Counted from the first letter of the stretch, positions 32,878 through 44,965 are shown. The stretch is DNA of 64,000 bases from Beta vulgaris subsp. vulgaris (GCF_026745355.1 NC_079206.1:39056779-39120778); one strand, 5' to 3'. A program made the numbers and translations. The notes: generated from the sequence alone by a model not told the origin.

Positions 32878-33390
32878 ACCTCCTCTATATGCGTGGTGAA
32901 GAGCCCATTGCTCGGCGACCTCTATGGACCTACCACAGGTAGGCCATTGGGGAAGCCTCCTCCGCAACACCTATAGATCATATGATGGCAGTCGTTACTC
33001 GGCTCGGGCAGGGACAACAATCCCTTACCTCACAAATGACCGTCTTGAGCTTGGTCAAGCCATCATCTAGGTTCACCTGCCTTTCTTGGACACATGGTTA
33101 ACCAGCGTGGAGTTCAACATGCGCCATGCCCTATATCCTATCTACCATAACTACTTTCACCAAGGACTTCTTGCTTAGGATGCCACCCATCCTTCATGGT
33201 ACACACCACAGGTACTTGACCCCACCGACCATGCTGGAGATGGTACTTCTAGCCATGCTACTTTTGGTGATACATGTACTACTGGTGGCGATTTTACTGC
33301 AGATTTGTCTGATGATGACGTGTGAGTACTATCTCTCCCTCTTGCTGCAACGAGGCCATTGTCGAGTTCAGCTTGGGGGGGGGGGTGATT
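32878..33390 (+). repeat. Right arm of the inverted duplication, sense orientation of an unknown ORF end
   Basis: In the plus frame it reads TWLTSVEFNMRHALYPIYHN and later TSSHATFGDTCTTGGDFTAD before a stop, so it looks like the C-terminal end of a protein. The ORF lies between the pol remnant and the 3' UTR, where Athila-like elements can carry an extra ORF. It has internal stops. The spacer 32706-32877 continues the same ORF upstream (RWFIAKMESILLPDRA). Confidence 0.7.
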
Positions 33391-34905
33391 TTTGTAAGTA
33401 CACCCCCTATTTCTTTTACTGCTTTTTAATGTAGTTAGTTTAGTTTCATTGCTTTCCTAATTTTGAAAAAAATTAATAATAATTAAAAAATAATCAAATA
33501 TTTCATACCAAAATTACGATTTGACTAGATTTGATTGATTGTTTTCGTGTGCCCCATGATGTTCTTTGAAAGTATAATTGGGCTCTTTATCTGAATAGCT
33601 TTGCACTTGAGATTATGATGTTGGGCTGTGACCTTTAACTGCCTTAGCGTTAAGTGAGTTTTGACGATAACACGCTTATTTTGTCTACATGCTTGAACTG
33701 GTTAGACTGTGAGGATTCATTCTTGCCCATGGATTTATTTCCATATCCAGTCTATTCTTGTGTGTTAGTTCCGCTCTTGATTTTGGCAAGGGACTTGTTT
33801 ACATTTGGCATCATTTTTCATATATTGTGATAGATGCGTTATTTTGAAATGATTCTTAAGCCTTGGATTTGATTTTCATACTGATTCTTTTTCCACTCTA
33901 GCCTTGCTGAGCCTAATGACTTTTTCAGGTTACTAAACGACATGACAAGTCTTGAGCCCTAAGTTTGATTACTATCCCAAACCTAGCTTGGGGAAGCATT
34001 AGCTTAGGATGACATTGTGATGATAAGTTGGTATTCGTGGTTCGTTGGAAAAATATTAATTGCAAGTTCAAAGGTTTGAAGAAAAAGAAAAAGAAAAAGA
34101 AAGAAAAAAAATGTGTTTGCAAGTTCAAAGGAGAGTACAAAAGTGTGAAATGTTGAAAAAGTGCATTTCTTCGTTGTTCTTTCATTCACATTGTTCTGAA
34201 AAGAAAAGAACAATATATCATGAGAAAATGAACTAACTAAAAACAAAAGTTTGTTATGTGTTTGGTGATTTTTCATACTAGGGTGATGTTTTGTACGTGT
34301 GTTGATGTCTTGGGAGTTGTTTTAGACTTCACTTGGTGTTGATTATTAGCGTTTAATGCTCCCCTTTCTTGGCTTTATCATAACGTTCGCTCAATGTTTT
34401 CCCTACCTTAACCCAAGACCCATTGCAACCTAAAAAAGACCCCTTGGGCATGTGTTCTTTGTTTGTTGAATTGATACAGAGTCAAATTGCCAAAGTTAAA
34501 GAGTATGTTTGCTACTTGAGTGAACATGATAATGATGAATGTCATTATTACCTTTCTAAACACATAAGAGTGTGAGTGCGAAGGGTTATTATGGTTGGGT
34601 TGGTGAGTGTTCGGGCCAATTTATTGCTTGTCATAAAAAAATTTATGAGGAGTGATACCCTGGTGAGTACCTTTTCGAGATTTGCATGTCATATAAGGTA
34701 GCCGCATTTGATTACTTGCTTGGGCTATTGATGGGTAGAGTGATCTGATCAGTTGAACTTGAATTTTCCCTTCTTGAATGATTTTTGAGCTTTGTAAAAG
34801 TTTTTTTTATCTCTGTTTTCATATATAAAGAGGTGAAGCAAGCATTATTGATGTGTATGTCATGGTTTTTCTTAGGGACAGCCAAAAGGTTAGCTTGGAG
34901 GATTT
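33391..34905 (+). other. 3' untranslated region and polypurine tract of the Athila-like element
   Basis: This is non-coding sequence starting at a G-run and ending in the purine-rich TAGCTTGGAGGATTT right before the LTR. The poly-A/G stretch at 34078-34110 is low-complexity. No ORF is supported. Confidence 0.6.
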
Positions 34906-36205
34906 TGATGTGTCTATTATATATAGATTATTTACTCGAATTCCCTTAGTTTGGATAGTTGATTTGAGCTCTTTTGAGCTCGATTTATATGTGATTTGAT
35001 ATGTTTGGATTTGTTTCCGTGTGTTAGATGTTTTGGTGTAGATTAGGCATTTAGTGCCTTTATTTAAGTTGTGGAACGAAATTCCAATGGTCACATAAGA
35101 CCCATAGAAGAACTGAGAGATAGTACAAGTTATTCGGAAAAGAACGAGAAATCACTCTAGCCCGGCCGACCCTGGTTGTTTTGCCCGACCAAGCGAGCCA
35201 CGAAAGTCAACAGCCACCAAGACTTATTTGCCTGGGCAACCATGTGAGAAATGAGCCAAAATTGCTTACGCGCCCGACTGAGCGTAATTTTTTCTTTGTC
35301 GTAGATTTGTGAATCACCGTTGTCCCACCGGGTGGTTTTTCGGGAACATTAATTTTTGCCTTTTTTTGCCAGTTGGTAAAAACTTTTAATAGGCTTTTAG
35401 TATTTTCGACGAGGGCATCATTTATTCTGCATTTTTAGGTTTAAACACTTAGCGTTCTCTCTCTCTACTTCGGTATTAATTATTTACAATGAAGATTATA
35501 AAGATCGTTGATTTCATTTTCATTATTCTGCAATCATTCAGTATTCCTCTTTACTTAGTTCAATTTGTTGAATTCTTCGACTTGCATTATGTTTATTATT
35601 ATCATGAGTGAGTAGTCTTTCTACGGGCATGACAGAGAGAAGCCATGTCTTTAACTTTTTGACTGGGGTTTAATGTTCTTCGATATTTACATTGAACTAG
35701 AGTAATTCCTATTGATTTTTTATGCTTGTTTAATTCATGTAATCACGCAATATCATGAGTTATGTTTAGCTAATAGGAGTTAGAATCGAAACAACATATT
35801 CATTAGAGGCTTGTTACAATAGGTAAGTTTGATTATGTTGAGCGACCGTACTGTCATATGTTGATCTAAGAGTTGTTAAGGCTCGACCATAGGATTAAAG
35901 AAATACTCTAATCATTCGAACCTCAATCCAAGTATTTTTGAGTTCTATTGTGGTGATTAAATTGGTAAGCATGGTGGACTGACCAATTGCCTTAGGTTTT
36001 TATTTCTTTTAAAAACTTCCATATTTATTTTTGTGTTCTAGCTTATTCTAGTTTAGTTGTTAATTATTCAATCAAATTCCTCTCGTAGTAGTTAAATAAT
36101 TGAGAACAAATCTATAGTACTCGTATCCCGGTGTATCGACCTGTATTTGTCAGTTTATGCGAAACAGACACCGTGCACTTGCGGTATATATTTCAAAACC
36201 CGTCA
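34906..36205 (+). repeat. 3' LTR of the Athila-like element, 1300 bp
   Basis: It begins TGATGTGTCTATTATATATA after the polypurine tract and ends AAAACCCGTCA. Its last part aligns with 17310-17882. A TATATA box is near its start, and several GCCCGACC-type words are at 35160-35280. Confidence 0.8.
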
Positions 36206-36462
36206 TTTTCTCGGGGAACTCCTCCTCATCTTCATTCCTCCTCCTTTTGGCGGCGGGTTCATCATCATCTTCATCCTGTTCCTCATCATAATCATCAGAC
36301 TTAGGGTCTAATGATGGAGGAGCTTCCTCCTCCTTTTTTTCTTTTTCTTCCTCCTTTCTCTCCTTTGGTATCTCTAGAGGAGGGAGGAAGGGTTGGTCAA
36401 CCTCTTTAGGGTTGACCTCTTGGGTCCCGGCTACGCAGGATTAAGCAAAAGGTTGTGGAACA
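36206..36462 (-). pseudogene. Acidic/basic low-complexity ORF cut by the Athila-like LTR
   Basis: The minus strand opens MDVPQPFA, hits a stop, then reads CVAGTQEVNPKEVDQPFLPP, a lysine/glutamate-rich run and KSDDYDEEQDEDDDEPAAKR, then breaks exactly at the LTR end. The Athila-like element probably inserted into it. I do not recognise the family; low-complexity composition limits any call. Confidence 0.35.
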
Positions 36463-37088
36463 TCCATTATTGAAGAAGAGGGTTTTTTGAGAGTGGTTTT
36501 TAAGTAGATGAAAATAAAGACTGAAGGGGTTGATCAAGAGATGGGTAATGTGTTGGTGTTTAAAAAGAGATTTTTACCGTCTACTAGAAATTGAGAAGTT
36601 ATACACTCTTTGGAACGGGCTTCTAAGTCACGCATCCTCTAGAAAGGGCTTCTTTAATATGGCTTCATGACTTTGCTTTTTAATTTATTAAAACTTGTTC
36701 TTAACATGGCCCAATAAAATATGACCCAAAATGAAACATACCACGTGTTCTACATATGTTTTCTTCTTTTGATGTTTCATTTTGGTTGTCATCCCTATTA
36801 ATACCTTTTTCAAGGATTTTAGGAAAATTAAAGATACTTCGGGAATTTTATTACCTTTCTTTACAAATTCACAATCATCAACAAACTTCAATTCACCATG
36901 TCTAATGTAAGAGTTTGTGAAATGAGACTTGTGAAGCACTTGCTAAAAAACGTGATGCCATGCAATTTGAAGCGACTCGTTAATTATGCAACGCCAATAG
37001 AGTGAACCTTGGGACTTATAAGTTTTAAGTGTTCAGGTATGTGACCAAAAGCAATGATTCTGATACTCCTTTGTAGGACATAATTGCT

Positions 37089-39628
37089 TGTAATTCCTCA
37101 TAATTTTAAAGGATTTTATAAATATATTTTAGTATTTATACATTTATATTTAAACACAAATTAGTTTTAAAATGATTTGACTATTTAAAAAGGTTGATTA
37201 TTTTAAAAGTCCAATGAAATTATTTTCATGATTTAATAAAGTTGAAAATATTTTAATTAAGCATGCTTTGATAAAAGTTTTAAATAGTAATTTATATCCA
37301 AAAAGAAGTCTAATGGACTTGAGGAACCTAAAATCCTAAAAGGTTAAAGGAAAAAGAGTCATATTGATGATTAAAGTCCTAAATTATTTATGTTGTCCAT
37401 CATGAATTTTCATCAAACCTTATCTCTTTTTCCTATGCCCAAAAAGGAAGCCCTTTTATGAATATCCTAATACCCAATTATTTTACCCCACACAAGGTTA
37501 TTTTTCTCTCTCTCCTTCACGCCATTCATCTCTCTCCTCTTCGCACGTTCTCTTTGTTCTTCCTCTCAAACCCTTTTCTTCTTGTTCAAGTAACATTTCT
37601 TGCTCAACAAGAAACGCCACCAAGTGTTCGAAACCACCAACACCACCGCGGGCTGCTGCTGCTAATGCGTCCTTGTTGTTCGGCGCCTTCCTATTCTCCT
37701 CTTTGTTGGTTGTTTTCTTTTCTTCTTCCTCAAGATTCCATTAAAGACTATATTTTTATGCTTCTTTTAACGTTAATCATGATTATTGGTTTTAATTTGC
37801 TGTTTTTATAAGTAATCTTGATTCATATATATTTTATATTATAAGAATAAAAATTTAGATTTGTTATTATGGTTAGATTGTAGTTTTAATCATTAAAGCA
37901 TGGATTTTTATGGTTTTAATTGCTAGAAAACCATAGTAACATATTAGATACTATGAGATTGATTTAGAATATGATTTTAAAAATTTATATATGTTTGTTG
38001 AAGGTTTATTGATTTTTAAAGTTGCTGGAATTCTAGAAAGGTTTTTATTAATGGAGTTTTAATTACTAGTACGGTAGTACTATGCTAGGAATTAAAAGTA
38101 ATTAAAGTTTTGATATTAAAATCAACTTTTGAACATATTTAAAGGGGATTTTAAATATTTTATAGTTGCTATAATCTTTATTTAAGAGTATTAATTTTGG
38201 TTATATTGATTTTTCAGGCGGAGAATATTACGTAGGGGACTTTTAAAGAGTTAAAAGTGGCTTGCAGACTAGTTTACACGAGGTATGTACATACCTGTGT
38301 ACTATGTGATTAGTGTCATGTTTTAAGGAGAAAGAAATTTCAGTATCATGTATAGGAACTTATTGTGTTCATATATATATGATTTCTAGTATTTGATTGT
38401 TACATGTTTTATGCCTGTGTGCAAGCATGTGATTTGAGATTTATTATAAGTACTAGATTGTATGTTTGTATGGAATATTTGATACAAGCATGAAAAGGAA
38501 GTTTTAATTATTAATTCGCATGAGGAATTAATATATGTTATAGAGTACAAATCATGTTATTCATGTATTCCCTAACAAGTTTTTATTTTCACTATCTTAT
38601 GAGGATCGTGGGCCTTATTTGGTAAGTTGATAAGTTATGCCTTTGTAAAGGCAAGATTATTGTTGGCTAGGTTCAACAAATTAGAAGGTTCAGATTAAAA
38701 AGAAAAGTAAGTCTTGGATTGTAAGTTGTGATCATTTATTAAATTCTAAGATAAAAGAAGTTGAGTTGTGAATGTTTGATTATTATTTTTGTGTTGCTTG
38801 TATGTGAGTCATAACAAGTGATAATTGGAAATTAACGTAAAGTGTAACGAGAATAGTTATAGACTTTAGACTGGTGCACGTCTAGAGTTGGACATTAAGG
38901 GTTGGGGTACATGGTGAGCGTGCCATGGGCTCTTCAAGGAATGGATTGATCACCATGCCTCTTTTAGTTCAAAGGTTCCTCGATATCGCAGGTCATTATG
39001 GAATACTGAGTCGTGCTCGTATTTTGTCTTCTTATGAAGGCATTAGTAGATAAGTCAACTCGTTCCAATAACTATTCCACTAAAGTAATAAAAAGATGTT
39101 TAGAGTTTAGTTCAGTAAAAGTTGTCTGCATAATGTTATATGATTATACTATTATTTATCCCTGCAAGTTATTATTTAGTATCATGTTAGGAATGCTTAT
39201 GTTTAGTATGTAGTACTCAACTTTGCTGATTACGTGCGTTCTTTGTGTGTGTGATCATAGCTTTGCCTTATTGATCCTGTGATGATCCATTTTGGTGAGC
39301 ACATTCAGTATAGGATTGACATTACAGGTTCGCAGATGTGCATCATTGGGAATCTGAAATTGAGAGAATGTGTAACTAGTATATTTAATTTCTGCATTAA
39401 TAAGAACTTATTTTATTATGTTGTTTAAGTAGATTCATTCAGAATGTTTGGTCGTTTTACATACTTATTTATTTATTTATAATAAAGTTTAAAGATTAGT
39501 TATTTGTTTTCCGCTGCAAAATTCTGAATAAGTCGATATGTTATCACACGGGCGATAATACTTGGGTAATTCTCTACTTGTATATTATAAAAGTATTTCT
39601 GAATTGAGAGAATTATCGGGGTGTTACA
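37089..39628 (+). mobile_element. Solo LTR related to the chromovirus, opposite orientation, 2540 bp
   Basis: It begins TGTAATTCCTCATAATTTTA and ends AATTATCGGGGTGTTACA, the reverse complement of the chromovirus LTR pattern at 18128 and 26941. The interior is alignable but clearly diverged. Flanks are TTGCT (37084-37088) and TTGCC (39629-39633), a 5-bp duplication with one mismatch. No internal region is attached, so it is a solo LTR left by recombination between two LTRs. It splits the reading frame of the PMD ORF. Confidence 0.9.
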
Positions 39629-40920
39629 TTGCCACTATTGGTCCTTGTTTTCCTTTCAAGATTCACAAACCAAAGTGCCAAATTGTCTTAGAGCATCAAT
39701 GTTACTCGTTCTTGGACAATATTATTTTAGAGCATAATAAGCTCAGAACACTTCCATTTGCCCCAAAAACACTCCAAAACTTGAATTAGCCTTTAGCCAG
39801 CAAGCCCTTCAAAGGTTGGATTTCAAGGGTGGATGCAAGAGCATGGTTTATGAGAATGAAACCTTTTCATGACAAATGATCCAAGAACAAAACACTGTCT
39901 TTCTTGAGACTAGCTTCTTATGAAACCACTCCCTTTAATGAGGTTATGTCCATTGCTTTATTAGCTTGTTGGGATCTTGCCATCAACTGCTTCTTGTTTC
40001 GGTGGGGACCATGGATTGTGACCTTAGCTGATATTGCCTTCATTACTGGGACCTCTCCAACAGATAGATATGGAATTGAACCTCCTATCTTTCACCATGT
40101 TAAAGAACATAGTGAGCTATACAACCAATGTTTATCACTCTTTTGTTAAGTTGCTAGTCCTACTGCTAGTGCTAGCAAATGTAGCTTTCATAAATTTCTT
40201 AATTTTTTCATAAATAAGGATGCCACTGAGGAAGTTACTTCTTAGGATGAAGTACCTTTTTCTTACTTTTGCATTTTCCAAACTAATGATGTTTAGAGTT
40301 GGCAGAGTAGTAATATTATAGCTATCTCTATTTGTTAATATCTCCTCCAATTCTGAAGAAGTAGCTTTAGCTCCTATTTTATTAGGACAACTTTATAGAT
40401 GTCTCTTTAGGAGTAGAGAGACTTTTAAAAGTTCCGAAATTCATACATCTGAATCCCTCATATTCTCTACTGACAATGGATTCGTACCCCTAAGGCTTCT
40501 GACTTGTTGGGGCTAGATGTACCTTCCTCATCTGATGGTTCTCATTCCCCTTTATGCTTTTAAAGCTCCTAAGGGTTCAGAGGAAGAATATCTTTCTTTT
40601 GATCCCCTTCTATATCTCTCGAGTCTTGAAGATCATTAGAGATGTTGTGGTGAGGCCAGCTCTTATCTTGTATCTCTACATGAGGTTTGGCATCCAAGCT
40701 TGATATTCTTGTACTTCTTGGTTTACGTTGAAAATGAAACCTGGCGCCATCAAGCCGTGCCTACCTGGCAATAATCTCTTAACATCCACTCTAGTTCCTT
40801 AGAGAATGGAAACTTTCGGAGTAGTGTTCTTTGGTCTAGGGATTTAATAGCCGTTGAACTTGAATATTTTGGCTTTGAAGCTTATAATCTACAACTGGTA
40901 GCTAGACGATTCATATTGGT

Positions 40921-41289
40921 TCAACCACTAGCTAAACCTTACTTCTTAACCCGCAGTGATCCTTGGACCTCTAGGGGTCTGTTTAAAGAGGGTAGGGCTC
41001 TCCAAAGTAAGGCTCTCAACCTTGATTCCATGTCCATTTCTCCTTGGAAGTTTATCACTAAAGTTGTTCGAGGTTTCCATCTATGGTGGATCATGTATTC
41101 CCAGATAACTCAACCACTAGAGTCACCTTACTTCTTGACCCGTAATGATCCTTGGACCTCCAGGGGTCTTTTTAAAGAGGGTAGGGCTCTCCAAAGTAAG
41201 ACTCTCAACCTTAATTGCATGTCCATTTCTCATTGGACGTGTATCACTAAAGTGATTCGAGGTTTCCATTTGTGGTGGATTGGCTTTCC
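40921..41289 (+). repeat. In-frame 189-bp tandem duplication inside the PMD ORF
   Basis: Two copies start at 40921 and 41110. Each encodes versions of PYFLTRSDPWTSRGLFKEGR, ALQSKALNLDSMSIS and VVRGFHLWWI. The period is 63 codons, so the frame is kept. Confidence 0.9.
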
Positions 41290-43134
41290 TTAGGCCATAA
41301 GTAATTTCTTTCTTTAGTTATTTGTATAACTTTTGGTAGGAATGATTATTACTAAATTTTTTATACCTTCTTTTATCCCTCAGCTAAAGTTGGCAAGAAA
41401 AAGCTAAGAGAACCTGATGGCATGGAAACATATTCTAGGTATGACAAGCTCTTTTGGGCCACTATAGAACAAAAGGTCCAACCTCTATTTCTTGTGAGGA
41501 TGAAGATGCTGCTTATGATCAAGGACTTCCTATATAGACGTGTTTAAACTGTGGAACACATCCAGTCCATGGGACCAATGGAGCATATTGGCCCTTTTAA
41601 GAGAGCTTCAAGTAAGAGAGATTACAATTATCTCTCTGCTTCCAAGGATTACAATTATCTCCTCTGATGAAGATGATGTTAAGCCCATATTTGTACTTTA
41701 CAAAAGGAAACTCCCAGGAGTTAAAGCAAGTATGAATACCATCTTTACTCTATTTATAAGAAGTTTCACTTTTTGTTAGGAATACTGATTATTTAATCTA
41801 AGGTCCTTGTGGTGTTGATTGCATTGAGCCCAATATTACCAATGACCCTTCTTCCACGAAGTTATCACCTCCTACCCTTGTCAGCCATCCTTCATTAGGT
41901 GCTTCCAAATAAGTTGATCCATCATTAAATTCAAAGGGTGGCCTGGTTGATAAATTTGTTATCAATCATCCTCCTCTTTATTCACGTGGACTTGGAGAAT
42001 GTGGCTACTTTCCTTTTGGGAAGAGGTACTGCCTCCCAGTTGGAAGTGGTTAATCATCTCCACATGGACTCTCTTGATGAAGATCCATTTCATTAGTTTA
42101 ATGAGGATCCCTTGGATCCAATTTCTTTATATGTCGAAGTTCCGTGCCCAAATATTGATTCAATCAATGTTGAAACAACATCTTCTATTTTTCGGAGTGA
42201 GGTTTCAGGAGATGTTATTCCATTAGAGGTCACACCCTTAAGGAGCAATATTAAGCTTTTGGTTAGCTCTATATGCAAAGGTTCTTCATCAACTTCACCA
42301 TCTACTTCTGGAACTGGTTTGCCTTTCTTTTCTCATGAATTCATTTTAGACTTCCTATATATGAATCCATATCCTCATGATACCAAACTTCGCTCTCTTG
42401 CTAACTTGGCTTCTATTATTTATGATGCAGAGGGAAGAACTTAAAGCAAGTGTGATGAAAGAGTCTGATGGAGGGGAAAATGTTACTTTGCAAACAACCA
42501 TCATTGTGAGGAATCAATCTTCCTCTTCTAGGAATGATCATTCTTCCAGTGATGAGTCTCCTGAGTATATAAAATAACAAGACAAAATTTAGGATCTCTC
42601 CTTGATCTTAATAAACCACCCTTATGATCATGCTTCTGCACAAATACTTAAGCAGATCTTGGAATCCTTATTTTTCAAGGTTTTCAGTACTAGATACCTT
42701 CTCTTGATTATGTAAAACATACTCTTCTTCTTTAACATTGTAATGATGAAACAAGAGTTCATCTCCAAGTTCTCAGCTCAAAACTTCAGAAAGAGGAAAT
42801 TTCTTTGAGAACTCAAGCAAATCCTTTAAAAACTTTAATCAACAGATCCAAGATTCTTTAAGTTCATAATGATAAATAAATAGGAGATCAACATTATCAA
42901 TGATAAGGCTTCACTTCAGAACTCCATTGATACTGAAGAGAATAAGCTACACCAAAGACAAACGAAGCTTGTTAATTTGAGGTAAAAGATTTTCAAAGAT
43001 ATGGTTGTACAACCAAGCTTGATCCTTTTAAAGGGAAAACTTTATAATGCTGGGTCAGCCAATAAAAATCTTAGTTTAGCTGTTAGACAATGTTGTAATG
43101 TATGATATGTAACATTATTATTAATGTTGTAATT

Positions 43135-44427
43135 TTAATGATCCCTTGTTGTTTGGAACAATTCTGCATGTTTTTGTTGAAACAATGGATCATGTTGTTC
43201 CCATATACATGGATGATATTTCTTTAGAAATTTTCCATTCAAAGCTCTATATTTTATATTTCCATCTATATCCTTTAATATGTATGCACTTAAAGATATT
43301 TTCTTATGAATGATAAAGGGACCTTGCCACTTAGGTGGCCATTTTCCTTGTGGATCTTTGTAAGCTGCCTCTGGCAAAAAGATTTTCCAAACCTTATCAT
43401 TCTCTTGGAATTCTTTCGGAACTACCTTTTTGTTGTAGGCCCTAGAAACCTATTCCTTTTGAATTCTCATCTTGGTTAAAGCTTCTTCCTTGACCTCTAA
43501 AGCATTCTTGACTTCAATATTCATTGCATGTGAATAATATCTCCTGATAATGTCATTTTGTTGGGCTACCCTTGACGATCTTACATTCACTTCAACTGGG
43601 ATCACTAGAGTGTGTCCATAAACTAAGTTAAAAGGAGTAACTCTTGTTGTTTCCCTTTTAGAGGTCGTGTAGGCCCATAGAGCATACATCAGCAACTCAT
43701 CTCATTTTGTTGGATTGTGGTCTATGAGTTTTGAGATCCCTTTTACTATGATCTTGTTAGTAGCTTAAGCTTGACCATTTGCTTGAGTATAGTAAGGTGT
43801 TGAATGCAACTCAATAATCCCAAACTGATTAAGATAATCTAATAGGTCAGAATTTCTAAAGATTGTGGCTTGATCAAAAGTGATAGTTTCTGGAATTCTA
43901 AATCATGTAAAGATTTATTCTTCTAAGAAATTAATTACAACCTGGGTATTGATCTTGTTGAAAGACTGAGCCTCCACCCATTTGGTGAAGTAATCAGTCA
44001 CAACTAGAATGTATGAATAATTCTTAGAAGACGCATGATTGATTTCCCCTATGACATCTACTGCCATCCTTTGAAGGGCCAAGGTTTAAGAATGTACTTA
44101 AGTTCTGAAGCTGGTGTCGTACTGATGGGTCCAAACTTCTAACATCTTTTGCAACCTTTACCATAGTCTATAGAATCCTTTCTCATGGTGGGCCAATTGA
44201 AACCATGTTCATGCAACAACCATCTCATTTTGAAGCCACTTTGATGAGCTCCGCATAACCCTTGGTGAATTTCTGTCATTAGAGTTAGTGCTTCTCCAGC
44301 ATCCACACATCTTAAAACTAATCCTTGTGGATACTTTATGTATAGCTCATCAAATTCTACATAGAATTTAGTAGATGCCATTTTGACTCTATATGGCATT
44401 TTTGTCCCAGTTGGGTTCTGGAGATAC
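43135..44427 (-). pseudogene. Tat-like integrase
   Basis: The N-terminal zinc-binding part reads LVLRCVDAGEALTLMTEIHQ, GLCGAHQSGFKMRWLLHEHG and NWPTMRKDSIDYGKGCKRC, with the expected HHCC residues. The core is heavily broken between 43700 and 44130. The C-terminal region is open: MLMYALWAYTTSKRETTRVT, TPFNLVYGHTLVIPVEVNV, then KWPPKWQGPFIIHKKISLSA and YILKDIDGNIKYRALNGKFL, ending LKKYHPCIWE and a stop near 43135. This end block (GPF/GPY plus N-G-x-x-L-K-K-Y) is typical of Tat/Athila integrases. Confidence 0.85.
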
Positions 44428-44430
44428 TAA

Positions 44431-44730
44431 CACTAGTAGAATAATTGCTTATTGCTGCACTGATATTGCTGCGGTTTTATCCATACGCAACAATATATCA
44501 CGTAAAACGAAAAGAAAAAATATAAAAAAACCATATTGCTGCGGTTTCGACCGCAAACCGTAGCAATATATTTTCAATGGAAATTTTTTGAATTTTTGTG
44601 ACTATTTGACCAAAAATATTGCTGCGGTTTCTAGCAAGAACCGCAGCAATATATTAAAATAATATTAAAAATATTACTTGAACCTATTGCTGCGGTTTCT
44701 ACATAAAACCGCAGCACTTTTAAAATTAAT
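44431..44730. repeat. Left subterminal repeats of the CACTA element
   Basis: ATTGCTGCGGTTT occurs four times (from about 44464, 44533, 44618 and 44687). The inverse, AACCG(C/T)AGCAATAT or a shortened form, follows each of the last three, making three hairpin-forming pairs. Confidence 0.85.
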
Positions 44731-44784
44731 AAAATATTCATCTAGAGTTTTCTTGTTAGGTTAGTGGGTGGGTGCGTAATTTAT

Positions 44785-44965
44785 TCCTCTCACTCATTTC
44801 ACGCCTCATCTTCTCTGTCTCTTCTCATCTCCACGCCTATCTCCTCTCTCTCGTCATTTCACGCCTTATCTCCTCTCTCTTCTCTCATCCTCACGCTTCA
44901 TCTTCTCTCTCCTCCTCTCATCTTCACGCTTCATCTTCTCTCTCCACCTCTCATCTTCGCCGGTC
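44785..44965 (+). repeat. CT-rich short tandem repeats in the CACTA element
   Basis: Imperfect copies of a TCACGCTTCATCTTCTCTCT-like unit repeat about six times. The open frames here reflect this repeat, not a protein. Confidence 0.7.

Larger units (their letters stand above)
17310..36205 (+). mobile_element. Athila-like Ty3/gypsy element, decayed, hosting a chromovirus
   Basis: The LTR fragment at 17310-17882 matches the end of the complete LTR at 34906-36205 (shared GCAATATCATGAGTTATGTT, TTAGCTAATAGGAGTTAGAA and ACACCGTGCACTTGCGGTAT). A TGGCGCCGTTG-type PBS follows the first. Gag and protease remnants lie at 29481-31735. RT breaks off at about 32190, and integrase is missing. A second gypsy element sits between the PBS and gag. 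The 5' LTR has lost about 700 bp on its left, so no target duplication can be assessed. Confidence 0.8.
37030..42960 (+). pseudogene. Plant mobile domain (PMD) ORF split by a solo LTR
   Basis: The frame TKSNDSDTPL before the solo LTR continues as IIATIGPCFPFKIHKPKCQI after it. PMD blocks follow: VMSIALLACWDLAINCFLFR, WGPWIVTLADIAFITGTSPT at about 40000-40070 and FEAYNLQLVARRFILVQPLA at about 40870-40930. These match the aminotransferase-like plant mobile domain, a family found in plant genes and in some TEs. Serine-rich, acidic text (42112-42570) and a coiled-coil-like stretch (LQVLSSKLQKEEISLRTQAN, about 42760-42820) follow. Many stops occur. The ORF lies antisense to, and just beyond the 3' end of, the Tat-like pol at 43135, so it may be an accessory antisense ORF of that element rather than a host gene. 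Confidence 0.6.

Noticed and set aside
36688..36939. 83-codon minus-strand ORF
   Set aside because: No domain or homologous copy in the window; composition is not distinct from surrounding AT-rich DNA.
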